Origin: Planctomycetota bacterium
GTDB taxonomy: Bacteria; Planctomycetota; UBA8108
Direction: 5' to 3'
DNA length: 12,580 nt
Assembly: GCA_016928605.1 (NCBI GenBank)
Contig: JAFGKN010000495.1
Coordinates: forward strand, 1 to 12,580
Position 1 is the stretch's first letter. Every line of letters starts with the position of its first letter. This document shows positions 1 through 7,584 of this stretch, in pieces. The notes under the pieces are model-generated. The model saw only the letters and a program-made list of their open reading frames with translations, was not told the DNA's origin and ran no database searches. Position numbers and translations under genes: made by a program.

Positions 1-462
1 AGCCTCTACCGGCTGAAGACCCTCCAGCGAGCCTTCCCCCGCGGCAGCCTGGCGACGAGCGTGGCCTACCAGCAGAGTTTTCTCATCGTCCGCTTCCTCG
101 TCGAGCGGTGGGGCGACGAGTCGATCCCGAGCCTTATCGACCGGCTGGAAGCGGGGGAGGACGCGCTGGCCGCCCTCTCCGCTGTGACGGGGCTGAGCGC
201 CGAGCGCTTCGAGGAGGAGTTCACGCGGTACGCGGCCGGCCTCCACTCGCTCGTGGGTTCCCTCGTGGCGCTTCTCAACGTCTGGACGGTGGCCGGCCTG
301 CTCGCCGTGGTCGCCATCGGCCGCTATCTCCTGCGCCGCCGGCGCCTTCTCCGGCGGCTGGCCGAGGAGGAGGCCGCCGGGGAGCCGGCGGGCCCCGGCG
401 GCGCGGTCCGGGAGACGACTGCCCTCGACGGGGAGGCGGCCGAGGAGGAATCTCCCTCCTGA
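1..462 (+). CDS. C-terminal part of a probable peptidase-MA-like metallohydrolase with a membrane anchor (5' end outside window)
   Basis: The reading frame is open from base 1 to a TGA at 460-462, so this is the 3' end of a longer gene; the GTG at 61 is internal, not a start. The visible 153 residues begin with a helical segment (AYQQSFLIVRFLVERWGDES, then an acidic stretch ending EEFTRY). This is the typical end of the peptidase MA (gluzincin) fold, where a YxQS...FVxYLxxxxG helix follows the HExxH zinc site. The catalytic HExxH motif would lie upstream and cannot be seen. A hydrophobic segment of about 20 residues (LVALLNVWTVAGLLAVVAIG) follows, then an RRRR-rich stop-transfer stretch and a Glu/Ala/Gly-rich cytoplasmic tail. 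This predicts an extracytoplasmic hydrolase domain with a C-terminal anchor. The substrate is unknown. The family call rests on pattern memory of the C-terminal helices only; an uncharacterised membrane protein is the alternative. Confidence 0.62.
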   Translation, partial: SLYRLKTLQRAFPRGSLATSVAYQQSFLIVRFLVERWGDESIPSLIDRLEAGEDALAALSAVTGLSAERFEEEFTRYAAGLHSLVGSLVALLNVWTVAGLLAVVAIGRYLLRRRRLLRRLAEEEAAGEPAGPGGAVRETTALDGEAAEEESPS

Positions 463-464
463 TC

Positions 465-479
465 CTGCCAAAATGGCAC
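465..479. promoter_or_regulatory. Palindrome CTGCCA-AAA-TGGCAC, possible regulator binding site
   Basis: This 15-bp near-perfect inverted repeat (arms CTGCCA and TGGCAC, 3-bp spacer) starts three bases after the stop of the upstream gene. It matches the CTGyCA-N3-TGrCAG pattern of the two palindromes upstream of dnaK, differing only in its last base. It lies about 50 bp upstream of the start expected from the -10-like site at 510 and about 80 bp upstream of the start expected from a weak sigma-54-like site at 526. The inference is an operator or enhancer for the NtrC-type regulator encoded in the downstream operon. A short RNA hairpin at the end of the upstream transcript is the alternative; no U-tract follows. 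Confidence 0.45.
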
Positions 480-486
480 TTTGCCG

Positions 487-515
487 CTGGAATGTAGTGG
501 CGCCTCTGGTAGACT
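487..515 (+). promoter_or_regulatory. Candidate sigma-70-type promoter with extended -10, kinase/regulator operon
   Basis: CTGGAA (487-492) and TAGACT (510-515) are separated by 17 bp. TG precedes the -10 by one base (TGGTAGACT), giving an extended -10. The -35 is poor (3 of 6), but the same CTGGAA-N17 spacing with TGG before the -10 occurs in the stronger promoter at 11918-11946. Expected transcription start is near 522, leaving a leader of about 84 nt. Confidence 0.4.
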
Positions 516-525
516 ACGTCCATCC

Positions 526-541
526 GGGCACGCTGTCAGCG
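526..541 (+). promoter_or_regulatory. Weak sigma-54-like site overlapping a palindrome
   Basis: GGGCACGCTGTCAGCG has an excellent -24 element (GGCACG) and the correct 10-bp gap to the -12 GC, but CA replaces the conserved TT of TTGC. The same bases form a 13-bp palindrome, ACGCTGTCAGCGT (530-542), which also folds into a hairpin with flanking CCGG pairs. It could be a sigma-54 promoter for the kinase/regulator operon starting near 552, an operator, or only a leader hairpin. Confidence 0.25.
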
Positions 542-605
542 TCCGGATCTGCCGTAGTGGCGCGCGCGCTCGATCGGCGCAGAGACAGGGACAGGGAGTC
601 GTACC

Positions 606-1340
606 TTGGCGGACACGAACATCTCCTCCGCTATTCGGAGGGCCGGGAGCTGGGAGGTCGACGTCGCGGCTATGGCCGGGACGCTCGTGCACGAGATCAA
701 GAATCCTCTCAGCACGATCAACATCAACGCCCAGCTGGTGATCGAGGACTGGAAGGAAGCCGACACGCCGCGGGAGCGGCGCACGATCCGGCGGCTGACA
801 GTCATCTCCTCGGAGATCCAGAGGCTGGAACACATCGTCCAGACGTTTCTCCGCTTCACCGAGCGGCACGAGCTGAACCCTCGGCCCTCCAGCCTCAACC
901 TCCTCGTGGAGGATCTCGCCGAGCTCGTCGGAGAGGAGGCCTCGGGAAACGACATCCGGGTGCGCCTCGGCCTCGATCCGCATCTCGAGGAGTTCTCCTT
1001 CGACGCCGACCTGATCCGGCAGGTCCTCCTCAACCTGGTCCAGAACGCCCAGCAGGCGATGTCCGGGACGGGGGGAGGCGAGCTGATCCTGAAGACGCGA
1101 TCCGTCGAGGATCGCGGCAGGCGCTGGGCCGTCTGCGAGGTGATCGATACCGGGCCGGGAATGAGCCCTCGATGCCTCGACAAGATCTTCGATCTCTACT
1201 TCTCGACCAAGGATGAGGGCAGCGGCCTGGGGCTCGCCATCTCCCGGCGCATCGTCGAGGAGCATGGAGGTTTCTTCAGAGTGCAGAGCGAGGAGGGCAA
1301 GGGCAGCCAGTTCTCCGTCTACCTGCCCCTGTCCGCTTGA
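606..1340 (+). CDS. Soluble sensor histidine kinase without an input domain (NtrB/AtoS-like core)
   Basis: This 244-residue protein is almost only the kinase core: a phosphoacceptor helix with HEIKNPL (His29), an N box NLVQNAQQAM (Asn147), G1 DTGPGM (Asp181-Met186), an F-box region IFDLYFSTK and G2 GSGLGLAIS (Gly205 onward). It should autophosphorylate on His29 and pass phosphate to the regulator encoded next. There is no membrane segment, PAS, GAF or HAMP domain in front of the His box, so it is cytoplasmic, and its signal must reach it through a partner or a separate protein. The HEIKNPLxxI pattern is that of kinases paired with sigma-54 activators. The TTG start is chosen because GGGAG (594-598) sits 7 nt before it and the frame begins just ahead of the His domain. 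The stop overlaps a TTG of the next frame, so the two genes form one operon. Confidence 0.9.
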   Translation: MADTNISSAIRRAGSWEVDVAAMAGTLVHEIKNPLSTININAQLVIEDWKEADTPRERRTIRRLTVISSEIQRLEHIVQTFLRFTERHELNPRPSSLNLLVEDLAELVGEEASGNDIRVRLGLDPHLEEFSFDADLIRQVLLNLVQNAQQAMSGTGGGELILKTRSVEDRGRRWAVCEVIDTGPGMSPRCLDKIFDLYFSTKDEGSGLGLAISRRIVEEHGGFFRVQSEEGKGSQFSVYLPLSA

Positions 1341-1345
1341 GAGCG

Positions 1346-2743
1346 ATGGGCGAGCGAGACGAGCGAAGGAAAGGCACCGGCGACTTCGAGAGCAAGGGAG
1401 CGATCCTGATCATCGACGACGACCGCAACCACGCGCGGGGAAGCGCGGACGTCCTCGAGTCGGTGGGATACTCCTGCGATGTCGCGACGGGCGGCCGCGA
1501 AGGACTGGAGATGCTGCAGCGGCGCCAGTACGACCTGGTCCTGACCGATCTGGTGATGGGCGACGTCGACGGCATGGAGATCCTCCGCCGCGCGCAGGAG
1601 ATCAATCCCTTCGTGGCCGTCATCGTCTTCACGGGGCACGGGACGATCGAGAACGCGGTGGAGGCTCTCAAGAAGGGCGCCGTCGATTACCTGGTCAAGC
1701 CGCTCGACATCGACGGCCTGCGGATCCGCGTGCAGAAGGCCCTGGAGCGCCAGGAGCTGGTCAAGATCAACCGGGATCTCGAGAGAAGGCTCGACCGCAG
1801 GTTCGGCTTCGGAGGGATCATCGGCAACAGCGAGTCGATGCGCAAGATGATCGACCTCTGCCAGCAGATCGCCGAGACGGACGTCGCGGTCCTCATCTCC
1901 GGGGAGAACGGCACGGGGAAGGAGCTCATCGCCAGGGCGATCCACGAGAACAGCCTGCGGAAGAAGCGGCCGCTGGTGCCCCTCAACTGCGCGGCTCTCT
2001 CGCCCCAGCTCGTGGAGAGCGAGCTCTTCGGCCACGAGAAGGGGGCCTTCACGGGGGCCACCTTCCAGAAGAAGGGCCGCTTCGAGTACGCCGACAACGG
2101 GACGCTGTTTCTCGACGAGGTGGGGGACATCCCCCTGGAGACGCAGGTGAAGCTCCTGCGGGTGCTCGAGGGAGGAGAGATCACCCGCGTCGGCTCGAAC
2201 GAGCCGATCAAGGTCAACGTCCGCATCATCTCGGCCACCAACCGCTCCATAGAGAAGCTGATCGAGGAGGGGCGGTTCCGCGAGGACCTCTACTACCGCC
2301 TCAAGGTCGTGCCCATCCACCTGGCTCCGCTGCGCGAGCGCCGCCAGGACATCCCCCTGCTCGTGGATCATTTCATCAAGGACTTCTCCCGGATCTACAA
2401 GAAGGCGATCACCGGCATCGAGAGGGAGGCGCTGAACGTGCTCACCTCCTACTCCTGGCCGGGCAACGTCCGCGAGCTCAAGCACGCGATCGAGAACATG
2501 GTCGTCGTCTCGCGAGGCAACTCGCTCACCCTCGACAACCTCCCCGAGAGCATCTATCGGAGCGAGCGCAAGCCGAGTCCTGACTTCAACTCCCTCGCGG
2601 GGATCTCGCTCAAGGAAGTGGAGAAGATCCTCATCCGCAACACCCTCTCGCAGACGGGAGGCAACCGCCAGGAGGCGGCGAAGATCCTCGGCATCGGAGA
2701 GCGCACGCTGTACCGGAAGCTCAAGACGTATCAGCTCTCCTGA
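1346..2743 (+). CDS. NtrC-family sigma-54-dependent response regulator (receiver / AAA+ / Fis HTH)
   Basis: This 465-residue activator has the three NtrC modules in order. The receiver domain (about 18-135) has acidic Asp24-26, phosphoacceptor Asp68 (TDLVMGDVDG), FTGHG and VKPLD. The AAA+ domain (about 150-385) has Walker A GENGTGKE (186-193), the sigma-54-contact loop GAFTGA (233-238), Walker B TLFLDEVGD (Asp257, Glu258) and an REDLYYRL arginine region. The Fis-type helix-turn-helix is at the C-terminus (GGNRQEAAKILGIGERTLYR). All residues needed for phosphorylation, ATP hydrolysis and sigma-54 contact are present, so it should activate sigma-54 promoters from enhancer sites when phosphorylated by the upstream kinase. 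ATG 1346 is preferred over the in-frame TTG 1337 that overlaps the kinase stop; neither has a strong Shine-Dalgarno, which fits translational coupling. The palindromes and -24/-12 promoter just downstream suggest dnaK is a direct target. Confidence 0.95.
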   Translation: MGERDERRKGTGDFESKGAILIIDDDRNHARGSADVLESVGYSCDVATGGREGLEMLQRRQYDLVLTDLVMGDVDGMEILRRAQEINPFVAVIVFTGHGTIENAVEALKKGAVDYLVKPLDIDGLRIRVQKALERQELVKINRDLERRLDRRFGFGGIIGNSESMRKMIDLCQQIAETDVAVLISGENGTGKELIARAIHENSLRKKRPLVPLNCAALSPQLVESELFGHEKGAFTGATFQKKGRFEYADNGTLFLDEVGDIPLETQVKLLRVLEGGEITRVGSNEPIKVNVRIISATNRSIEKLIEEGRFREDLYYRLKVVPIHLAPLRERRQDIPLLVDHFIKDFSRIYKKAITGIEREALNVLTSYSWPGNVRELKHAIENMVVVSRGNSLTLDNLPESIYRSERKPSPDFNSLAGISLKEVEKILIRNTLSQTGGNRQEAAKILGIGERTLYRKLKTYQLS

Positions 2744-2860
2744 AGGGCTCCGGCGGACCAGCGGCGCCGCGCTCCCCCGTCTCCGTCGCCGGCGTCCCGG
2801 ACCGTCCGAGCTTCTCGAGGGCGGCCCCTGCTGGAGGCGGCCGGCGTGCGGCTCCCGGCT

Positions 2861-2875
2861 CTGTCACGCTGACAG
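2861..2875. promoter_or_regulatory. Upstream palindrome 1, CTGTCA-CGC-TGACAG (candidate enhancer site)
   Basis: This is a perfect 6-bp inverted repeat around a 3-bp centre, centred on 2868, about 164 bp upstream of the start expected from the sigma-54 promoter. It is flanked by CCGG at 2855-2858 and 2876-2879, which could extend it into an RNA hairpin with a 2-nt bulge. It has the same arm pattern and spacer as the palindrome at 2901, and the centres are 40 bp apart (close to four helical turns). It is read as one dimer site of a tandem enhancer. A terminator-like hairpin for the regulator operon is possible, but no T-run follows. Confidence 0.55.
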
Positions 2876-2900
2876 CCGGAGACAGGCGCGGGAGACGGTG

Positions 2901-2915
2901 CTGCCACCTTGGCAG
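2901..2915. promoter_or_regulatory. Upstream palindrome 2, CTGCCA-CCT-TGGCAG (candidate enhancer site)
   Basis: This is a perfect inverted repeat with the same layout as palindrome 1, extended by one pair (G2900 with C2916) to a 7-bp arm. Its centre, 2908, lies about 124 bp upstream of the expected sigma-54 start, a normal place for an NtrC-type activator to bind. It shares CTGyCA-N3-TGrCAG with the sites at 2861 and, except for one end base, at 465. Confidence 0.55.
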
Positions 2916-3005
2916 CCGCCCCGGTCCGGGAAAGCGCGGCGGAGCGGAGGGCGTATGACATAACCTACTGAACGGACTGGCTTTGAGCGAAAGGCGCGCG
3001 GGGGC

Positions 3006-3021
3006 TGGTACAGGATTTGCA
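3006..3021 (+). promoter_or_regulatory. Sigma-54 (-24/-12) promoter of dnaK
   Basis: TGGTACAGGATTTGCA agrees with TGGYACR-N4-TTGCW at every specified base and has the exact GG-N10-GC spacing (GG 3007-3008, GC 3019-3020). Transcription should begin near 3032, giving dnaK a leader of about 183 nt. An NtrC-type activator is encoded just upstream and paired palindromes lie 124 and 164 bp upstream of the expected start, which strengthens the call. Sigma-54 promoters are silent without such an activator, so dnaK transcription from here should depend on one. Confidence 0.75.
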
Positions 3022-3035
3022 CCTTCCCACGTCCT

Positions 3036-3065
3036 CGAGACCGATATGAGGTCTCGGAGACCGAT
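3036..3065 (+). repeat. dnaK leader hairpin with GAGACCGAT direct repeats
   Basis: CGAGACC (3036-3042) pairs with GGTCTCG (3050-3056) across a 7-nt loop. GAGACCGAT occurs at 3037-3045 and again at 3057-3065, exactly 20 bp apart, and GGTCTC-G-GAGACC is itself a palindrome centred on 3056. The element begins within a few bases of the expected transcription start. It could be an RNA stem at the 5' end of the dnaK message or a protein site just downstream of the start. Confidence 0.5.
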
Positions 3066-3070
3066 CGCAG

Positions 3071-3193
3071 GCAGCGAGCGAGCCGAGCTCGCCGGCAGCA
3101 GCCTGGATCGCCGATTCCGATGGCGGTTCGAGCAGCGGAGCGAGCTCCCGCCGGAGCAGCCTGCGGTCGCTGATTGCGCTGACGATTCGAGCA
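3071..3193 (+). repeat. Diverged ~60-bp tandem repeat in the dnaK leader
   Basis: Copy A (about 3071-3130) and copy B (about 3132-3193) both run GCAGCG..AGCGAGC..GCCGG..AGCAGCCTG..TCGCyGATTsCG..TTCGAGCA with small gaps, about three quarters identical by eye in the right half. Each copy can fold a hairpin near its left end: GCGAGC-CGA-GCTCGC at 3078-3092 in A, and GCGGAG-CGAG-CTCCCGC with one bulge in B. It lies wholly in the predicted 5' untranslated leader and ends about 10 nt before the Shine-Dalgarno. Confidence 0.5.
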
Positions 3194-3214
3194 CCGAGAG
3201 CCGGGAGGCCATGC

Positions 3215-5137
3215 ATGTCGAAGATCATAGGGATCGATCTGGGAACCACCAACTCCGTCGTGGCGGTGATGGAAGGGCAGGAGCCGATCGTCATCGCGAA
3301 CGCTGACGGCAATCGACTCACTCCGAGCGTCGTGGCCTTCACCGACAAGGGGCGTCTCGTCGGTACACCCGCCAAGCGCCAGGCGGTGACCAACCCCGCG
3401 CGCACCGTCAACTCGATCAAGAGGTTCATGGGACGGCGGCACGAGGAAGTCTCCGCGGAGGAGAAGAACGTGCCCTACAGGATCACCGGCGGCGCGAAGG
3501 ACCTGGTGAAGGTCTCGGTCGACGGCAAGGAGTACACTCCGCCGGAGATCTCCGCGATGGTCCTGCAGAACCTGAAGGAGACCGCGGAGGCCTATCTCGG
3601 CGAGAAGGTGACGAGGGCGGTCATCACCGTCCCCGCCTACTTCAACGACTCGCAGAGACAGGCGACGAAGGACGCCGGCTCGATCGCGGGCCTGACCGTG
3701 GAGCGGATCATCAACGAGCCGACCGCCGCGGCTCTCGCCTACGGCCTCAAGGGGAAGAAGTCCGGCGAGAAGATCGCGGTCTTCGATCTGGGCGGCGGCA
3801 CCTTCGACATCTCGATCCTCGAGGTCGACGAGGGCTTCTTCAAGGTGCTCTCGACCAACGGCGACACGCACCTCGGAGGCGACGATTTCGACAAGATCCT
3901 CATCGACCACATCGCAGACCAGTTCAGAAAGGACCAGGGGATCGACCTGCGAGGCGATCAGATGGCTCTCCAGCGCCTGAAGGAGGCCGCGGAGAAGGCC
4001 AAGTGCGAGCTCTCGACGAAGACAGCGACGGACATCAACCTGCCGTTCATCACTGCCGACCAGTCGGGGCCGAAGCACCTGCAGATGGAGATCACGAGGG
4101 CCGAGTTCGAGCACCTCATCGAGCCTCTGCTCGAGAGGTGCCGCAAGCCGTGCGAGCTGGCCATCAAGGATGCGGGGCTCAGCGCAGGCCAGATCGACGA
4201 GGTCGTCCTCGTGGGCGGTTCCACTCGGGTCCCCTCGGTCCAGGCGCTGGTCCGCCAGCTCTTCGGCCGCGAGCCGAACCGGTCGGTCAACCCGGACGAG
4301 GTCGTCGCGCTCGGCGCCGCGATCCAGGGAGGCATCCTCCAGGGCGACAGCAATCTCAAAGACGTGCTGCTCCTCGACGTGACCCCCCTCTCCCTCGGCA
4401 TCGAGACCCTGGGCGGTGTGATGACTCGTCTCATCGAGCGGAACACCACGATTCCGACGACGAAGAAGGAGATCTTCTCGACGGCGGCCGACAGCCAGCC
4501 AGCGGTCGACATCAAGGTCTTCCAGGGGGAGCGCGAGATGGCGCGGGACAACCGCCTGCTGGGCAACTTCACGCTCGACGGCATCCCGCCGGCGCCTCGG
4601 GGCGTTCCCCAGATCGAGGTCTCGTTCGATATCGACGCGAACGGGATCCTCAACGTCTCCGCCAAGGACCTCGGGACTGGAAAGAAGCAGTCGATCCGCG
4701 TGGAGTCCTCCAGCGGCCTCTCCAAGGACGACATCGAGAAGATGAAGAAGGAGGCCGAGTCGCACGCGGAAGAGGACCGCAAGAAACGCCAGCTCATCGA
4801 CCTGAAGAACCAGGCCGACAACATGAGCTACCAGATGCAGAAGATGATGGAGGAGCACAAGGAGGTCATTCCCGAGGATCTGCGGACTCGCCTCCAGGCG
4901 GCCCTCGACCAGCTCAGGTCCGCCCGGGAGAAGGAGGACGAGCAGGGCATCAAGAAGGCGATGCAGGACGTCGAGAAGATCGCGCAGGAGGTGGGGCAGA
5001 AGATCTACGAGAAGGCCGGCGCTGCGGGAGCCGGCGGCGCGGCGGGCGGCGCCTCCGAGAAGCCCTCCGACAGCTCTGGCGGCTCCGGGCCAGGAGGAGA
5101 GACCATCATCGACGCCGACTACGAGGTCAAGGACTGA
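3215..5137 (+). CDS. dnaK: Hsp70 chaperone DnaK
   Basis: This is a full-length 640-residue DnaK, the ATP-driven cytosolic chaperone that binds exposed hydrophobic segments and cycles with DnaJ and GrpE. The nucleotide domain begins IIGIDLGTTNSVVAVMEG and contains phosphate loop DLGGGTFD (191-198) and GDTHLGGDDFD. The interdomain linker DVLLLDVTPLSLG starts at Asp383. A substrate-binding beta domain and a helical lid follow, then a Gly/Ala/Ser-rich tail ending DADYEVKD. Nothing is truncated. The ATG is supported by GGGAGG (3203-3208) 6 nt upstream. Neither grpE nor dnaJ is adjacent, unlike the common grpE-dnaK-dnaJ order, so either this is a solitary dnaK locus or the co-chaperones are elsewhere. 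The upstream region has a sigma-54 promoter and palindromes and lacks CIRCE. Confidence 0.98.
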   Translation: MSKIIGIDLGTTNSVVAVMEGQEPIVIANADGNRLTPSVVAFTDKGRLVGTPAKRQAVTNPARTVNSIKRFMGRRHEEVSAEEKNVPYRITGGAKDLVKVSVDGKEYTPPEISAMVLQNLKETAEAYLGEKVTRAVITVPAYFNDSQRQATKDAGSIAGLTVERIINEPTAAALAYGLKGKKSGEKIAVFDLGGGTFDISILEVDEGFFKVLSTNGDTHLGGDDFDKILIDHIADQFRKDQGIDLRGDQMALQRLKEAAEKAKCELSTKTATDINLPFITADQSGPKHLQMEITRAEFEHLIEPLLERCRKPCELAIKDAGLSAGQIDEVVLVGGSTRVPSVQALVRQLFGREPNRSVNPDEVVALGAAIQGGILQGDSNLKDVLLLDVTPLSLGIETLGGVMTRLIERNTTIPTTKKEIFSTAADSQPAVDIKVFQGEREMARDNRLLGNFTLDGIPPAPRGVPQIEVSFDIDANGILNVSAKDLGTGKKQSIRVESSSGLSKDDIEKMKKEAESHAEEDRKKRQLIDLKNQADNMSYQMQKMMEEHKEVIPEDLRTRLQAALDQLRSAREKEDEQGIKKAMQDVEKIAQEVGQKIYEKAGAAGAGGAAGGASEKPSDSSGGSGPGGETIIDADYEVKD

Positions 5138-5145
5138 CCAGCGCT

Positions 5146-5174
5146 TTGGCCTCTCCTCGAACTGGTCGTATGAT
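5146..5174 (+). promoter_or_regulatory. Candidate sigma-70-type promoter of the prkA operon
   Basis: TTGGCC (5146-5151) and TATGAT (5169-5174) are separated by 17 bp. The -10 matches 5 of 6 consensus bases and the -35 matches 4 of 6. It sits just after the dnaK stop and would give a long leader of about 350 nt before prkA. Confidence 0.4.
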
Positions 5175-5240
5175 GAGGGTGCCCGTTCAGCAGGTGCGAG
5201 CTCGCCTGCGGGGACTCGGCGGAGCGGGCCAGTGGTTTCC

Positions 5241-5277
5241 AGCGAGCGGAGCGGCTCGCCGGATGCCGGAGAGCCTG
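5241..5277 (+). repeat. prkA-leader element similar to the dnaK-leader repeat
   Basis: The order AGCGAGCG .. GCTCGCCGG .. AGCCTG found in copy A of the dnaK leader (3073-3105) recurs here with small insertions. The inverted GCGAGC/GCTCGC arms again form a 6-bp stem, with a 6-nt loop at 5242-5259. Similarity is short and GC-rich, so common ancestry is only a possibility. Confidence 0.3.
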
Positions 5278-5528
5278 CGCCGCGCCGTCCGGGCGGAGCG
5301 AGCCGGCGCATCGACCGGCGTCGGCGCCTTGCGCTCGTCCATGCGGACCTGAGCGGCCGCAGAGAGCGGTCGCTCGGAGGGCCTGCGGGGCGGAAGCCGG
5401 GGAGGCCTCTCCGGCGCGCCGCCCGATGCCCCCTGTCCGCGAGCGACGGCCGGCAGCCGGGCGTCGATTTCCGGCTGAATGTCCCCGGCGGACCGTTCGA
5501 TATAGGATGGCAGGGAGGTACCTCTGCG

Positions 5529-7577
<2,049 letters not shown>

Positions 7578-7584
7578 GTCCGCT

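Larger units (their letters stand above)
2744..3214 (+). other. Regulatory interval between the response regulator and dnaK (no gene)
   Basis: This 471-bp stretch contains no convincing gene; open frames in it have unnatural, Arg/Pro/Ser-rich composition. From left to right it holds about 110 bp of GC-rich sequence with no terminator; two 15-bp palindromes (2861, 2901); a locally AT-richer patch (about 2953-2990, with ATGACATAACC); a sigma-54 promoter (3006-3021); a hairpin with flanking direct repeats (3036-3065); a diverged 60-bp tandem repeat (3071-3193); and the dnaK Shine-Dalgarno (3203-3208). The AT-rich patch lies between enhancer and promoter, where DNA bending by IHF often assists sigma-54 promoters, but I see no clear IHF consensus. 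No CIRCE inverted repeat is present. Confidence 0.7.
5138..5528 (+). other. Leader and promoter interval before prkA (no gene)
   Basis: This 391-bp stretch holds no convincing gene. Although the prkA frame stays open back to a GTG at 5232, that extension is Arg/Pro/Gly-rich and unlike the family N-terminus. The interval has a sigma-70-like promoter 8 bp after the dnaK stop, a GCGAGCTCGC palindrome (about 5194-5203), a GCGAGC-GGAGCG-GCTCGC hairpin (5242-5259) resembling the dnaK leader element, further GC-rich potential stems, and the prkA Shine-Dalgarno GGGAGGT (5513-5519). I see no U-tailed terminator after dnaK, so read-through from dnaK into the prkA operon is possible. Confidence 0.55.

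Noticed and set aside
474..488. Sigma-54-like TGGCACTTTGCCGCT just after the first gene
   Set aside because: The GG to GC gap is 9 bp instead of the required 10, and the TTGC present is at the wrong distance. The bases are better explained as half of the palindrome at 465-479.
1337..1345. TTG 1337 as start of the response regulator
   Set aside because: It adds only three residues and has no better ribosome site. ATG 1346 is the more likely start, although the overlap with the kinase stop makes TTG possible.
2744..3214. CIRCE/HrcA element or sigma-32-type promoter before dnaK
   Set aside because: I looked for TTAGCACTC-N9-GAGTGCTAA and for CTTGAA-like -35 with CCCCAT-like -10 and saw neither. 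TTGAGC near 2983 has no usable -10 at the right distance.
2983..3306. 107-codon + strand frame overlapping the dnaK start
   Set aside because: It overlaps the secure dnaK start in another frame, has Arg/Ala/Ser-rich unnatural composition, and crosses the promoter and leader repeat.
5233..5248. Sigma-54-like TGGTTTCCAGCGAGCG upstream of prkA
   Set aside because: The GG-N10-GC spacing is right, but the -24 lacks CAC and the -12 reads GAGC rather than TTGC. Such matches are expected by chance in GC-rich DNA.
2864..5311. Long minus-strand open frames opposite genes (also 324-1265, 1319-2485, 5187-7334, 8532-10241, 10264-11688)
   Set aside because: They mirror the codon bias of the genuine + strand genes, give Leu/Val/Arg/Asp-rich products without recognisable domains, and lie opposite well-identified proteins.
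5501..5506. TATAGG as a -10 box close to prkA
   Set aside because: No acceptable -35 lies at 16-18 bp, and the transcript would start almost on the Shine-Dalgarno.
5232..5528. N-terminal extension of PrkA from GTG 5232
   Set aside because: The 99 extra residues are Arg/Pro/Gly-rich and unlike the family. ATG 5529 has GGGAGGT at good spacing and gives the usual PrkA N-terminus and length.
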